Assembly (NCBI GenBank): GCA_030522415.1
Contig: CM060131.1
Coordinates: 4,916,203-4,980,202 of the forward strand
Source of the DNA: Channallabes apus
Taxonomy: Eukaryota > Chordata > Actinopteri > Siluriformes > Clariidae
DNA: 64,000 bases
Direction: 5' to 3'
Below are positions 44,604 to 57,400 of the stretch, in pieces; position 1 is the stretch's first letter; every line of letters starts with the position of its first letter. Made by a program: the position numbers and the translations under genes. Below the pieces are notes generated by a model. That model saw nothing but the letters and a program-made list of their open reading frames with translations. It was not told the DNA's origin and ran no database searches.

Positions 44604-46510
44604 ATGCACTGAAAAAAAGAACTTGTAAGATTTACTTGATAAAATCGTCTTAACAATTTGCACACATAGATTTTAAGTAAATTTTATTGCTCCAATATTA
44701 ACTCCAATTAACTCACCCGTAATTGTCAGGTAAAATCTACTTAATAATTAAATTATCAAAGAAATCAAGTAAAAGTTACATAATTATATTTAATGCACAA
44801 ATTAGATTTATTTAAAATAATCAAGTAAAGGTAATTCATTCCCAGATAGCACACACACGTCGCATAGATAATGCTCCCTAATGCATGTTACAATGACCAA
44901 ATATGATAATAAATAAATAAACCACACTCTCAGCTAATAAAACAGATTAGTTTTTTTTTTTTTTTTTATAAAAAATAAATTTAATAACAAGCAAACATTT
45001 GATTAATTTATACAAAAACGAGAAAACGAGATAACAGTAACTTACAAATGAGGTCTCAATTTGAAAAGATGTAAAAAACATAAACCACAAATAAGTATTA
45101 ATCATAGAAACAAAATTAAACACCAACAGAAACGTTTTGTACGTTATGATTTTTAAATATGACCATTAGATACGTTGGTCAGGAAACTCCTGAAGTCAGA
45201 TGCAGACACACTTTCAGTCACAAACTGCTGTGAAAAAATACAGAGATAGATATTCGATTAAAATTCATGATACTTAATTTAGCAAATGAACAATATTTAT
45301 ACTTTGTTCCTCTCGCTTCACAACTCATGAGAACAGACCGAAATCAGAACCGAACCGGAGATTCATGAAAAAGTGAGAAGCAAGAATCATGTGTGGAAAG
45401 ATTAAGCATGCAAGGTCACAGGATGACTCTACTTCTTTTTCTTGTCTGCAATGCGATTTAGACAAATTAGAGCTGCTGTCAATACTGTATGAACATATGT
45501 ACAGGTTCTTTACAGTTGAAATTTAACTTGTAACTTATTAATAAATTTCGGATTCAGAAAAAAAACGTTTATTGCTAGTGCTCTTTTACCATTTAATGCT
45601 TTAACACACACGACTCAGTTTGTTCAGAAATGGCATCTCACTGGCGAGCCTTTCTCTGAACACGCCGTTTTCACGAAGGGTGGGGGTAAGAAACACACAT
45701 CTCGGTTTATTAATCCGCGCGCTCGGTTCATATTATTTTATTTATTTATTTATTTATTTATTTATCACAGGACCCCTGGGGGGCTCCGTAGGTTCAGGTT
45801 TTTACACGAAAACGGTGTTTTGTGAATATCCACACTATTAAAAACTGAAATATTGCTAATTGTACGTCCTGAGATTAAGATGAACATTAATTGGGAGTCA
45901 TGAAAGCGAGAATCACATCCAAAACAGAAAGGTAAACTTACCTTGAACACGACAAACTCCAGCTCCAGCCACGCCGTGTAGTACCTACGTGATGATCCAC
46001 AACCGACTGATCCACAGCGCGGGCACAGCGTCTCCAAACACGCATGCGCGGTTTAATTTGGACACATTTTTCGGCTTCAGTAGACACACAATACTTCAGA
46101 CTGAAACACGACTGCCCCCTACAGGTAATGAAGGGCATGTTCACAGCTTCCCGCACGCAGCCGCGCAAAGCCGCGGGATCTCTTTTCTCGAAACGTGCGT
46201 TTTTAATGGCGACATCTGTATGAGTAAACAAAAACAACAAGAAATAAGTTTCTTTTAACCTTGGGACGAACACAGAGCTGATATTCTCCTCAGCCTCTAC
46301 TTTGTCCTTGGAGAAGGAAGCCAAACTCTATTTTGCCCGCGCCTGCAAACACTGCTCAGTCCTGGGAGGAAAATAAACACAAACACACATTATGAAAGAG
46401 ATTAACACGATGTTGCACAACAGAAATCAATGGGGAACCAATACACACGTAGACACACTAGGGGGAGACAAAGCGGCGGCTCAGTAATCCGGTGAGCCAG
46501 ATCTTATTCC
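44604..46510. other. Intronic sequence, few recognisable parts
   Basis: Begins with 'ctgaaaaaaagaacttgtaag', which looks like a transposon end with internal 'aagtaaa' motifs, but the second end was not found. A T tract lies at 44949-44967 and a TTTA microsatellite at 45735-45765. The part from 45940 to 46360 is more GC-rich and has several CpG, but no exon or promoter could be supported. Confidence 0.4.
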
Positions 46511-46513
46511 CCA

Positions 46514-47182
46514 GGGGCCTCATGTATCAACGCTGCGTACGCACAAAAACTTTGCTTACACCGGTTTTCACGCTCACGGTACGATTTACTAACAGTGAAA
46601 TTAACGTGAGAATGTGCGTTCTTCAACGCCAACTTCCTGTCTGGCGTACGTGTATTTCTTGTGTGTGTTTGTTTTATTTCCGTTGGCGGAATCCCATTGT
46701 TTTATATCCCATGGCTGGGATGAGGCTCCAAGGTGGCAGAGTGCGCGATGCGTGGCTTCTTGGTGGGTGATGTATTTAAAGATATCATTCCAGCTAAGTT
46801 TTTTTTTTTTTTTATTAATTCCGGAGGACAAACTTGCAAATAACACAGTTTTTCTCCGGTCTACCTCCGATAGGAGCATCTCCAATTCACATTCTGTGCA
46901 GTTTCTCTTCTTGTTTGCTTTTGCCATTGCTTTATCATTTGGTTTTGCCAAAGTGGAGTCATTACCATATTTATACGGGGGAGGAGGCAGGGAGGGGTTT
47001 TGCGCTCGTGCACGTGCGCTCAATTTCACATTAATTTGGATGTACAAAGGGAATATGCGTGGGATTCCGCGTACGCTGTGTTTCATACATCAGATTTTTT
47101 TACTGCGTACGCACATTTACAGCTTTGTCCGTACGCAATGTTTTAGTATGAATTCAATGCAAGTCTTTGTACATGAGGCCCC
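46514..47182. mobile_element. Harbinger-derived MITE, internally deleted
   Basis: The inverted ends are GGGGCCTCATGTATCAACGC at the left and GGGGCCTCATGTACAAAGAC inverted at the right. The interior matches the terminal parts of the Harbinger transposon at 24262-25816 in the opposite orientation. It includes the Myb-like start MAKANKKRNCTECELEMLLS on the minus strand, and it lacks the transposase. The product is a textbook deletion derivative of the larger relative. Confidence 0.85.
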
Positions 47183-47269
47183 TGGGCTGTGGTGGCTCAG
47201 ATGTAACAAAAATTATACAACTTTTCTCTGTAACATTTACAGTACACTATATGCATGGTCAATGTCAGT

Positions 47270-47420
47270 AACAATAATACAATAAGACAATATTAAATAC
47301 CTGTATTAATATTGTAATAATACAATATTACACACCAATACAATATTTAATACAATATTACATATTATAATACAATATTACATTCATATATGAAATACTT
47401 GTATTAATTTGTGCAATATT
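47270..47420. repeat. ATACAATATT low-complexity repeat
   Basis: About eight imperfect copies of an 'aatacaatatta' motif on either side of 47350. Confidence 0.85.
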
Positions 47421-47499
47421 TTCCAATGCTCTTGGGGCATACTGCTTGTCAAGAGCAATATCTGACACCTGTATAATTTGTGCAATATCCTTATCCTTT

Positions 47500-47750
47500 T
47501 TTCCTCCCATGTGCAATATCTGTATTTTGAATTTATGTTTAGTGTGCAATAAAAGGTATTCAAAATTTTAGTGTGCAATATGGTACTTACTGTTTTAGGA
47601 CTCTTTTTATTTAATAAAATTTTATTAAATTTTTCCCCTGTTTATTACTCTTTCCTTTCCTTCTGGATAACACCCGTGAGCAACTGTTACCAAGAATAAG
47701 CAATTTCCCTCTGGGATTAATAAAGTTCTTTGAATCTTGAATATTGAGTC
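47500..47750 (+). repeat. Retroposon 3' tail next to the PDZ exon
   Basis: Includes 'tttccctctgggattaataa' and 'agttctttgaatcttga', the usual end of a fish LINE/SINE family. It ends about 20 bp before the splice acceptor of the first PDZ exon. Confidence 0.55.
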
Positions 47751-47767
47751 TTAAATCATTTTTACAG

Positions 47768-47918
47768 GAGCAGGAGGAGGTAATGGAGGTGGTTGTGGAG
47801 ACAGAAGCTGAGATAGGAGCCAGTGGCTACAGTGTGGTCGGTGGCGGGACAAAAGGGATCTTTATTAAAGATGTCTTGAAAGACTCTCCTGCAGCAAAAC
47901 ATCTCAGCCTCCAGAAAG
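47768..47918 (+). CDS. Periaxin-like gene, first PDZ exon
   Basis: The acceptor TTTTTACAG ends at 47767 and the donor GTAAGA starts at 47919. Length 151 nt, entering in phase 0 and leaving after the first base of a Gly codon. It encodes residues 12-61 of my assembly: EQEEVMEVVVETEAE, GASGYSVVGGG and IFIKDVLKDSPAAKHLSLQK. This is the first half of the PDZ domain. The same split (after LSLQ-x-G) is known in mammalian periaxin. PDZ domains of periaxin and AHNAK proteins dimerise and bind membrane-cytoskeleton partners. GASGYSV is closer to AHNAK2, while DSPAA-x-x-LSLQ is closer to periaxin. Confidence 0.9.
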
Positions 47919-48128
47919 GTAAGAAGACTTTAATAGTAAACATGACCATTTTAAGTAGCCTGTTATAATTTCTATAAATATCTTCCATACAATTTACATA
48001 ACTACTAAAAGTACATCTATATTAAGTTTTGTGCGTTTATGTAACACAGGAATCCACATTTATTTCTTTATTTCGGTTGGCTGCACTTTGAAAGATTTCT
48101 GTGTTTGAAAAATTGTGTGAATCTATAG

Positions 48129-48322
48129 GAGACCAGTTGCTGAGTGCCAGAGTGTATTTTGATAATGTGAAATATGAAGATGCTCTGAAGATCCTCCAGT
48201 GTGCAGAACCTTATAAAGTGTCATTCTTCTTGAAGAGGACTGTGTCACAAACTGAAGCGAGTGGTCATCTAGGTGCTCCAAATATTGAGCAAAGAGGACC
48301 TAGGGCTAATATGCAAAAAATG
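48129..48322 (+). CDS. Periaxin-like gene, second PDZ exon
   Basis: The acceptor TCTATAG ends at 48128 and the donor GTATAA starts at 48323. Length 194 nt, entering in phase 1 and leaving in phase 0. It encodes [20 protein letters not shown] and [17 protein letters not shown], the second half of the PDZ domain, then about 26 linker residues ending NMQKM. The [11 protein letters not shown] and LKRTV motifs are typical of periaxin. By comparison with the human sequence as I remember it, the PDZ domain aligns without gaps and roughly 70% of residues agree. AHNAK1's PDZ is clearly more different. Confidence 0.92.
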
Positions 48323-48444
48323 GTATAATATACTTTCTAACAAAATATATGTTTTCCATGTTACTTATATTTTTTAAACTATAACACCTCTATCTATTAT
48401 ATATTTCAGTTAGGGCATCGGATAATACATCATTTTTCTTACAG

Positions 48445-51400
48445 AGTGTGAGGAGTGTCAAGCAATTCAAAGCCAAAAAGAAAAGAGGAGGAAGATTTGG
48501 ATTAAAAAGGCTTAAAGAGAAAAGGAGAACAACAGCTGAAGCAGAAATGGATATTAAGGAATCATCAGGTACACTGGACTTTACTCCTGTTGATGTTGAG
48601 TTTGCACTCCCAAAGTTTAAAACAAAGAAACATCGGAAGGTCACTGCAGAGGAATCTGGACATTTAGAAAGAATGAAGACCCATGGTCAGAAAATAATAA
48701 AGATTCAAGTTCCAAAGACTAAAATAAGATCTGCAAAAGAAGGTTTTGGAAATTCATCAACAAAAGGAGAAATAGAGGTAAAAGATAATAATGAATGTGT
48801 GAAAGGTAAGAAAATCAGCATGCCAACCAATAAATCAGTGCCACATGTAAAGCTAGACAGAAAAGATGGATATGCAGATGAAGGTGATGGATCCATGGCA
48901 AAAGGAGCAAATGTAATATTTAATGTTGAAGGCTCATCCAAAAGTGGAAAAGTTAGCATGCCATCAATATCATTACCAAAGTTTCATATGCCAGATCCTG
49001 ACATTTCACTGCTGAAAGGAAATGTTCAAGGGGGTGTCACTCTTGAAGGTGAGGCTGATAAAGGAGGAAGTTTACAAAAGCCTAAGGTTGATTTTGCACT
49101 ACCAAGAATGAAGTTAACAGAGGGAAATACTAATGTGGAAGGTCCTGATGTAAAAGTGAGAAAAGTTGACATGCCTTCCATTGATGTATCATTGCCAAAA
49201 GAGAAGGTCAAAGGAGAAATTGACATTGAGAGGCTAACTGGAAAAGAAAGAAATATTGATGTACCAAAGCTGAATATTTCCATACCAAAAGTAAAATCAC
49301 CCAAGGTGAATATCAGTGGTGAGGGTCCAGAGATCAAGGGCAAAAAGGTTCAGATGGTAGATATTGACAACTCAATACCTAAAGCAAAAGTTTTAGGTGA
49401 CATCAGTCTTGAAGTTAAAGCAGATAAAGGAGAAAAATTTAAAATGCCTGAGGTTGATCTTTCACTACCAAAAACAAAGATACCAGAGGGTAAGATTAAC
49501 GTGGAAGGTCCTGATATCAATGTGGGAAAGGTTGACATGCCGTCCCTTAACATTTCACTACCAAAAGGGAAGGTTGATATGCCAATCATTGACATTTCGT
49601 TACCAAAAGTGAAGGCTAAAGGAGAAATTGGCATTGACGCACATTCTGAAAAAGGAGGAAAGTTCGACTTGCCAAAGCTTGATATTTCCTTACCAAAAGT
49701 AAAACCACCTGAGCTTGATGTCAGTGTTTCTGGTCCAGAGATCAAGGGTGGCAAGTTTAATATGCCAGATATTGACATCTGTTTGCCAAAGGGAAAAGTC
49801 AAAGGGGATATGAAGTTTGAAACTGAGGCTGGGAAAGGCAGAAGTTTTCAAATGCCAGAGGTTGATCTTTCACTACCAAACATCAAGTTTCCAGAGGGAA
49901 AAATGAATGTGGAAGGGCCCGATATCAAAGTAGGGAAAGTTGACATGCCTTCAATTGATGCATCTCTGCCAAAGGGGAAGGCCAAAGGAGAAGTTGATAT
50001 TGTTGGGCCATCTGGGAAAGGGGCAAATATGGATGTGCCAAAGATGGACATTTCCTTACCAAAAGTAACAACACCCAAGGTGGATATCGAGGGCCCAGAG
50101 ATCAACGGCAAAAAAATGCATATGCCAGATATTGATTTCTCACTGCCAAAAGGAAAAGTTCAAGGTGGTGTCGATTTTGAAGGTACGACTAATAAGGGAG
50201 GAAGGTTTCAAATGCCTAAGGTTGATCTTTCACTACCAAAAGTGAAGTTACCAGAGGGTAAGATTAAAGTGGAAGGTCCTGATATCAATTTAGATAAACC
50301 TGACATGCCATCCTGTGACATTTCATTACCAAAAGGAAAAGTTGACGTGCGACCCATTGACATTTCATTACCAAAAGGGAATGCTAAAGGAGAAATTGAC
50401 ATTGATGCACATTCGGGAAGAGGAGGAAAGTTTGACTTGCCAAAGCTTGACATTTCCTTACCAAAAGTAAAACTACCGGAGCTTGATGTCAGTGTTTCTG
50501 GTCCAGAGATCATGGGTGGAAACCTTCACAGGCCAGATATTGACATCTCTCTGCCAAAAGGAAACATCAAAGGGGATGCTCAGCTTGAAGGAGTGGCTGG
50601 TACAAAGGGAAAGTTTCGAATGCCAAAGGTTGATCTTTCACTACCAAGAATAAAGCTACCAGATGGAAAGATTAATGTAGAAGGCCCTGATATAAATGTT
50701 GGGAAGGTTGGCATGCCTTCCATTGATATATCATTACCAGAAGGGAAGGCCAAAGGAGAAATCGGCATTGATGGACCATCCGGAAAAGGGGGGAATATTG
50801 ATGTGCCAAAGTTGAAGATTTCCTTACCAAAGGTAACACCACCCAAGGTAGATATTGGTATTGAGGGTCCAGAGATCAAAGGCAAAAAAATTTATATGCC
50901 AGACATTGATATCTCACTGCCAAAAGGAAAGGTTCAAGGTGGTGTCGATCTTGAAAGTGAGGCCAGTAAAGGAGGAAGGTTTCAAATGCCCAAGGTTGAT
51001 CTATCACTACCAAAAGTGAAGTTACCAGAGGGTAAGATTAAAGTGGAAGGTCCTGATATCAATGTAGATAAACCTGACATGCCATCCATTGACATTTCAT
51101 TACCAAAAGGGAAATTTGACATGCCATCCTGTGACATTTCATTGCCAAAAGGAAAAGTTGACATGCCATCCATTGACATTTCATTACCAAAAGGGAATGC
51201 TAAAGGAGAAATTGACATTGATGCACATTCGGGAAGAGGAGGAAAGTTTGACTTGCCAAAGCTTGACATTTCCTTACCAAAAGTAAAACTACCAGAGCTT
51301 GATGTAAGTGTTTATGGTCCAGAGATCAAGGGTGGAAACCTTCACAGGCCTGATATTGACATCTCTCTGCCAAAAGGAAACATCAAAGGGGATGCTCAGC

Positions 51401-54400
51401 TTGAAGGAGCGGCTGGTACAAAGGGAAAGTTTCGAATGCCAAAGGTTGATCTTTCACTACCAAGAATAAAGCTACCAGAAGGAAAGATTAATGTAGAAGG
51501 CCCTGATATAAATGTTGGGAAGGTTGGCATGCCTTCCTTTGACATATCATTACCAGAAGGGAAGGCCAAAGGAGAAATCGGCATTGATGGACCATCCGGA
51601 AAAGGGGGGAATATTGATGTGCCAAAGTTGGACATTTCCTTACCAAAGGTACCACCACCCAAGGTAGATATTGGTATTGAGGGTCCAGACATCAAAGGCA
51701 AAAAATTTCATATGCCAGATATTGATATCTCACTGCCAAAAGGAAAGGTTCAAGGTGGTGTCGATCTTGAAAGTGAGGCCAGTAAAGGAGGAAGGTTTCA
51801 AATGCCCAAAGTTGATCTTTCACTACCAAAAGTGAAGTTACCAGAGGGTAAGATTAAAGTGGAAGGTCCTGATATCAATGTAGATAAACCTGACATGCCA
51901 TCCATTGACATTTCATTACCAAAAAAGAAAGTCGACATGCCGTCCTGTGACATTTCATTACCAAAAGGAAAAGTTGACATGCCATCCATTGAGATTTCAT
52001 TACCAAAAGGGAATGCTAAAGGAGAAATTGACATTGATGCACATTCGGGAAGAGGAGGAAAGTTCGACTTGCCAAAGCTTGACATTTCCTTACCAAAAGT
52101 AAAACTATCGGAGTTTGATGTCAGTGTTTCTGGTCCAGAGATCAAGGGTGGAAATCTTCACACGCCAAATATTGACATCTCTCTGCCAAAAGGAAACATC
52201 AAAGGGGATGCTCAGCTTGAAGGTGATGCTGGTACAAGGGGAAAATTTCGAATGCCAAAGGTTGATCTTTCACTACCAAGAATAAAGCTACCAGAAGGAA
52301 AGATTAATGTAGAAGGCCCTGATATAAATGTTGGGAAGGTTGGCATGCCTTCCATTGACATATCATTACCAGAAGGGAAGGCCAAAGGAGAAATCGGCAT
52401 TGATGGACCATCCGGAAAAGGGGGGAATATAGATGTGCCAAAGTTGAACATTTCCTTACCAAAGGTAACACCACCCAAGGTAGATATTGGTATTGAGGGT
52501 CCAGAGATCAAAGGCAAAAGATTTAATATGCCAGACATTGATATCTCACTGCCAAAAGGAAAAGTTCAAGGTGGTGTCGATCTTGAAAGTGAGGCCAGTA
52601 AAGGAGGAAGGTTTCAAATGCCCAAGGTTGATCTTTCACTACCAAAAGTGAAGTTACCAGAGGGTAAGATTAAAGTGGAAGGTCCTGATATCAATGTAGA
52701 TAAACCTGACATGCCATCCATTGACATTTCATTACCAAAAGGGAAATTTGACATGCCATCCTGTAACATTTCATTGCCAAAAGGAAAAGTTGACATGCCA
52801 TCCATTGACATTTCATTACCAAAAGGGAATGCTAAAGGAGAAATTGACATTGATGCACATTCGGGAAGAGGAGGAAAGTTTGACTTGCCAAAGCTTGACA
52901 TTTCCTTACCAAAAGTAAAACTACCAGAGCTTGATGTAAGTGTTTATGGTCCAGAGATCAAGGGTGGAAACCTTCACAGGCCTGATATTGACACCTCTCT
53001 GCCAAAAGGAAACATCAAAGGGGATGCTCAGCTTGAAGGAGCGGCTGGTACAAAGGGAAAGTTTCGAATGCCAAAGGTTGATCTTTCACTACCAAGAATA
53101 AAGCTACCAGAAGGAAAGATTAATGTAGAAGGCCCTGATATAAATGTTGGGAAGGTTGGCATGCCTTCCATTGACATATCATTACCAGAAGGGAAGGCCA
53201 AAGGAGAAATCAGCATTGATGGACCATCCGGAAAAGGGGGGAATATAGATGTGCCAAAGTTGAACATTTCCTTACCAAAGGTAACACCACCCAAGGTAGA
53301 TATTGGTATTGAGGGTCCAGAGATCAAAGGCAAAAGATTTAATATGCCAGACATTGATATCTCACTGCCAAAAGGAAAAGTTCAAGGTGGTGTCGATCTT
53401 GAAAGTGAGGCCAGTAAAGGAGGAAGGTTTCAAATGCCCAAGGTTGATCTTTCACTACCAAAAGTGAAGTTACCAGAGGGTAAGATTAAAGTGGAAGGTC
53501 CTGATATCAATGTAGATAAACCTGACATGCCATCCATTGACATTTCATTACCAAAAGGGAAATTTGACATGCCATCCTGTGACATTTCATTGCCAAAAGG
53601 AAAAGTTGACATGCCATCCATTGACATTTCATTACCAAAAGGGAATGCTAAAGGAGAAATTGACATTGATGCACTTTCGGGAAGAGGAGGAAAGTTTGAC
53701 TTGCCAAAGCTTGACATTTCCTTACCAAAAGTAAAACTACCAGAGCTTGATGTAAGTGTTTATGGTCCAGAGATCAAGGGTGGAAACCTTCACAGGCCTG
53801 ATATTGACACCTCTCTGCCAAAAGGAAACATCAAAGGGGATGCTCAGCTTGAAGGAGCGGCTGGTACAAAGGGAAAGTTTCGAATGCCAAAGGTTGATCT
53901 TTCACTACCAAGAATAAAGCTACCAGAAGGAAAGATTAATGTAGAAGGCCCTGATATAAATGTTGGGAAGGTTGGCATGCCTTCCATTGACATATCATTA
54001 CCAGAAGGGAAGGCCAAAGGAGAAATCGGCATTGATGGACCATCCGGAAAAGGGGGGAATATAGATGTGCCAAAGTTGAACATTTCCTTACCAAAGGTAA
54101 CACCACCCAAGGTAGATATTGGTATTGAGGGTCCAGAGATCAAAGGCAAAAGAATTAATATGCCAGACATTGATATCTCACTGCCAAAAGGAAAAGTTCA
54201 AGGTGGTGTCGATCTTGAAAGTGAGGCCAGTAAAGGAGGAAGGTTTAAAATGCCCAAGGTTGATCTTTCACTACCAAAGGTGAAGTTACCAGAGGGTAAG
54301 ATTAAAGTGGAAGGTCCTGATATCAATGTAGATAAACCTGACATGCCATCCATTGACATTTCATTACCAAAAGGGAAAGTCGACATGCCATCCTGTGACA

Positions 54401-57400
54401 TTTCATTACCAAAAGGAAAAGTTGACATGCCATCCATTGACATTTCATTACCAAAAGGGAATGCTAAAGGAGAAATTGACATTGATGCACATTCGGGAAG
54501 AGGAGGAAAGTTTGACTTGCCAAAGCTTGACATTTCCTTACCAAAAGTAAAACTATCGGAGTTTGATGTCAGTGTTTCTGGTCCAGAGATCAAGGGTGGA
54601 AATCTTCACAGGCCAGATATTGACATCTCTCTGCCAAAAGGAAACCTCAAAGGGGATGCTCAGCTTGAAGGTGATGCTGGTACAAGGGGAAAATTTCGAA
54701 TGCCAAAGGTTGATCTTTCACTACCAAGAATAAAGCTACCAGAAGGAAAGATTAATGTAGAAGGCCCTGATATAAATGTTGGGAAGGTTGGCATGCCTTC
54801 CATTGATATATCATTACCAGAAGGGAAGGCCAAAGGAGAAATCGGCATTGATGGACCATCCGGAAAAGGGGGGAATATAGCTGTGCCAAAGTTGAACATT
54901 TCCTTACCAAAGGTAACACCACCCAAGGTAGATATTGGTATTGAGGGTCCAGAGATCAAAGGCAAAAGATTTAATATGCCAGACATTGATATCTCACTGC
55001 CAAAAGGAAAAGTTCAAGGTGGTGTCGATCTTGAAAGTGAGGCCAGTAAAGGAGGAAGGTTTCAAATGCCCAAGGTTGATCTTTCACTACCAAAAGTGAA
55101 GTTACCAGAGGGTAAGATTAAAGTGGAAGGTCCTGATATCAATGTAGATAAACCTGACATGCCATCCATTGACATTTCATTACCAAAAGGGAAATTTGAC
55201 ATGCCATCCTGTGACATTTCATTGCCAAAAGGAAAAGTTGACATGCCATCCATTGACATTTCATTACCAAAAGGGAATGCTAAAGGAGAAATTGACATTG
55301 ATGCACATTCGGGAAGAGGAGGAAAGTTTGACTTGCCAAAGCTTGACATTTCCTTACCAAAAGTAAAACTACCAGAGCTTGATGTAAGTGTTTATGGTCC
55401 AGAGATCAAGGGTGGAAACCTTCACAGGCCTGATATTGACATCTCTCTGCCAAAAGGAAACATCAAAGGGGATGCTCAGCTTGAAGGAGCGGCTGGTACA
55501 AAGGGAAAGTTTCGAATGCCAAAGGTTGATCTTTCACTACCAAGAATAAAGCTACCAGAAGGAAAGATTAATGTAGAAGGCCCTGATATAAATGTTGGGA
55601 AGGTTGGCATGCCTTCCATTGACATATCATTACCAGAAGGGAAGGCCAAAGGAGAAATCGGCATTGATGGACCATCCGGAAAAGGGGGGAATATAGATGT
55701 GCCAAAGTTGAACATTTCCTTACCAAAGGTAACACCACCCAAGGTAGATATTGGTATTGAGGGTCCAGAGATCAAAGGCAAAAGAATTAATATGCCAGAC
55801 ATTGATATCTCACTGCCAAAAGGAAAAGTTCAAGGTGGTGTCGATCTTGAAAGTGAGGCCAGTAAAGGAGGAAGGTTTAAAATGCCCAAGGTTGATCTTT
55901 CACTACCAAAGGTGAAGTTACCAGAGGGTAAGATTAAAGTGGAAGGTCCTGATATCAATGTAGATAAACCTGACATGCCATCCATTGACATTTCATTACC
56001 AAAAGGGAAAGTCGACATGCCATCCTGTGACATTTCATTACCAAAAGGAAAAGTTGACATGCCATCCATTGACATTTCATTACCAAAAGGGAATGCTAAA
56101 GGAGAAATTGACATTGATGCACATTCGGGAAGAGGAGGAAAGTTTGACTTGCCAAAGCTTGACATTTCCTTACCAAAAGTAAAACTATCGGAGTTTGATG
56201 TCAGTGTTTCTGGTCCAGAGATCAAGGGTGGAAATCTTCACAGGCCAGATATTGACATCTCTCTGCCAAAAGGAAACCTCAAAGGGGATGCTCAGCTTGA
56301 AGGTGACGCTGGTACAGGGGGGAAATTTCGAATGCCAAAGGTTGATCTTTCACTACCAAGAATAAAGCTACCAGAAGGAAAGATTAATGTAGAAGGCCCT
56401 GATATAAATGTTGGGAAGGTTGGCATGCCTTCCATTGACATATCATTACCAGAAGGGAAGGCCAAAGGAGAAATCGGCATTGATGGACCATCCGGAAAAG
56501 GGGGGAATATTGATGTGCCAAAGTTGAACATTTCCTTACCAAAGGTAACACCACCCAAGGTAGATATTGGTATTGAGGGTCCAGAGATCAAAGGCAAAAG
56601 AATTAATATGCCAGACATTGATATCTCACTGCCAAAAGGAAAAGTTCAAGGTGGTGTCGATCTTGAAAGTGAGGCCAGTAAAGGAGGAAGGTTTCAAATG
56701 CCCAAGGTTGATCTTTCACTACCAAAAGTGAAGTTACCAGAAGGTAAGATTAAAGTGGAAGGTCCTGATATCAATGTAGATAAACCTGACATGCCATCCA
56801 TTGACATTTCATTACCAAAAGGGAATGCTAAAGGAGAATTTGACATTGGTGCACATTCTGGAAGAGGAGGAAAGTTTGACTTGCCAAAGCTTGACATTTC
56901 CTTACCAAAAGTAAAACCACCAGAGCTTGATGTCAGTGTTTATGGTCCAGTGATCAAGGGTGGACACCTTCACAGGCCTGATATTGACATCTCTCTGCCA
57001 AAAGGAAACATCAAAGGGGATGCTCAACTTGAAGGTGATGCTGGTACAAGGGGAAAATTTCGAATGCCAAAGGTTGATCTTTCACTACCAAGAATAAAGC
57101 TACCAGAAGGAAAGATTAATGTAGAAGGCCCTGATATAAATGTTGGGAAGGTTGGCATGCCTTCCATTGATATATCATTACCAGAAGGGAAGGCCAAAGG
57201 AGAAATCGGCATTGATGGACCATCCGGAAAAGGGGGGAATATTGATGTGCCAAAGTTGGACATTTCCTTACCAAAGGTAACACCACCCAAGGTAGATATT
57301 GGAATTCAGGGTTCAGACATCAAAGGCAAAAAATTTCATATGCCAGATATTGATATCTCACTGCCAAAAGGAAAAGTTCAAGATGGTGTCGATCTTGAAA

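Larger units (their letters stand above)
15551..47767. other. 32-kb first coding intron filled with elements
   Basis: This spans the start-codon exon and first PDZ exon. Nothing in it shows a conserved host gene. It holds the hAT, SINE, LINE, Harbinger, LTR and Tc1 pieces listed separately. Stretches without any recognised feature are 17300-17544, 18377-19150, 19930-20390, 21776-22440, 25817-26390, 30094-30420, 33391-33983, 37505-38220, 44570-46510 (apart from a TTTA microsatellite near 45740) and 47190-47270. Confidence 0.6.

Noticed and set aside
45590..46360. CpG-island promoter
   Set aside because: CpG content is only locally raised and no first exon, splice donor or matching transcript structure could be supported.
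48448..48450. GTG at 48448 as a start codon of a 4064-residue protein
   Set aside because: A good splice acceptor ends at 48444 and the upstream exons encode the matching PDZ domain, so this is an internal exon boundary.
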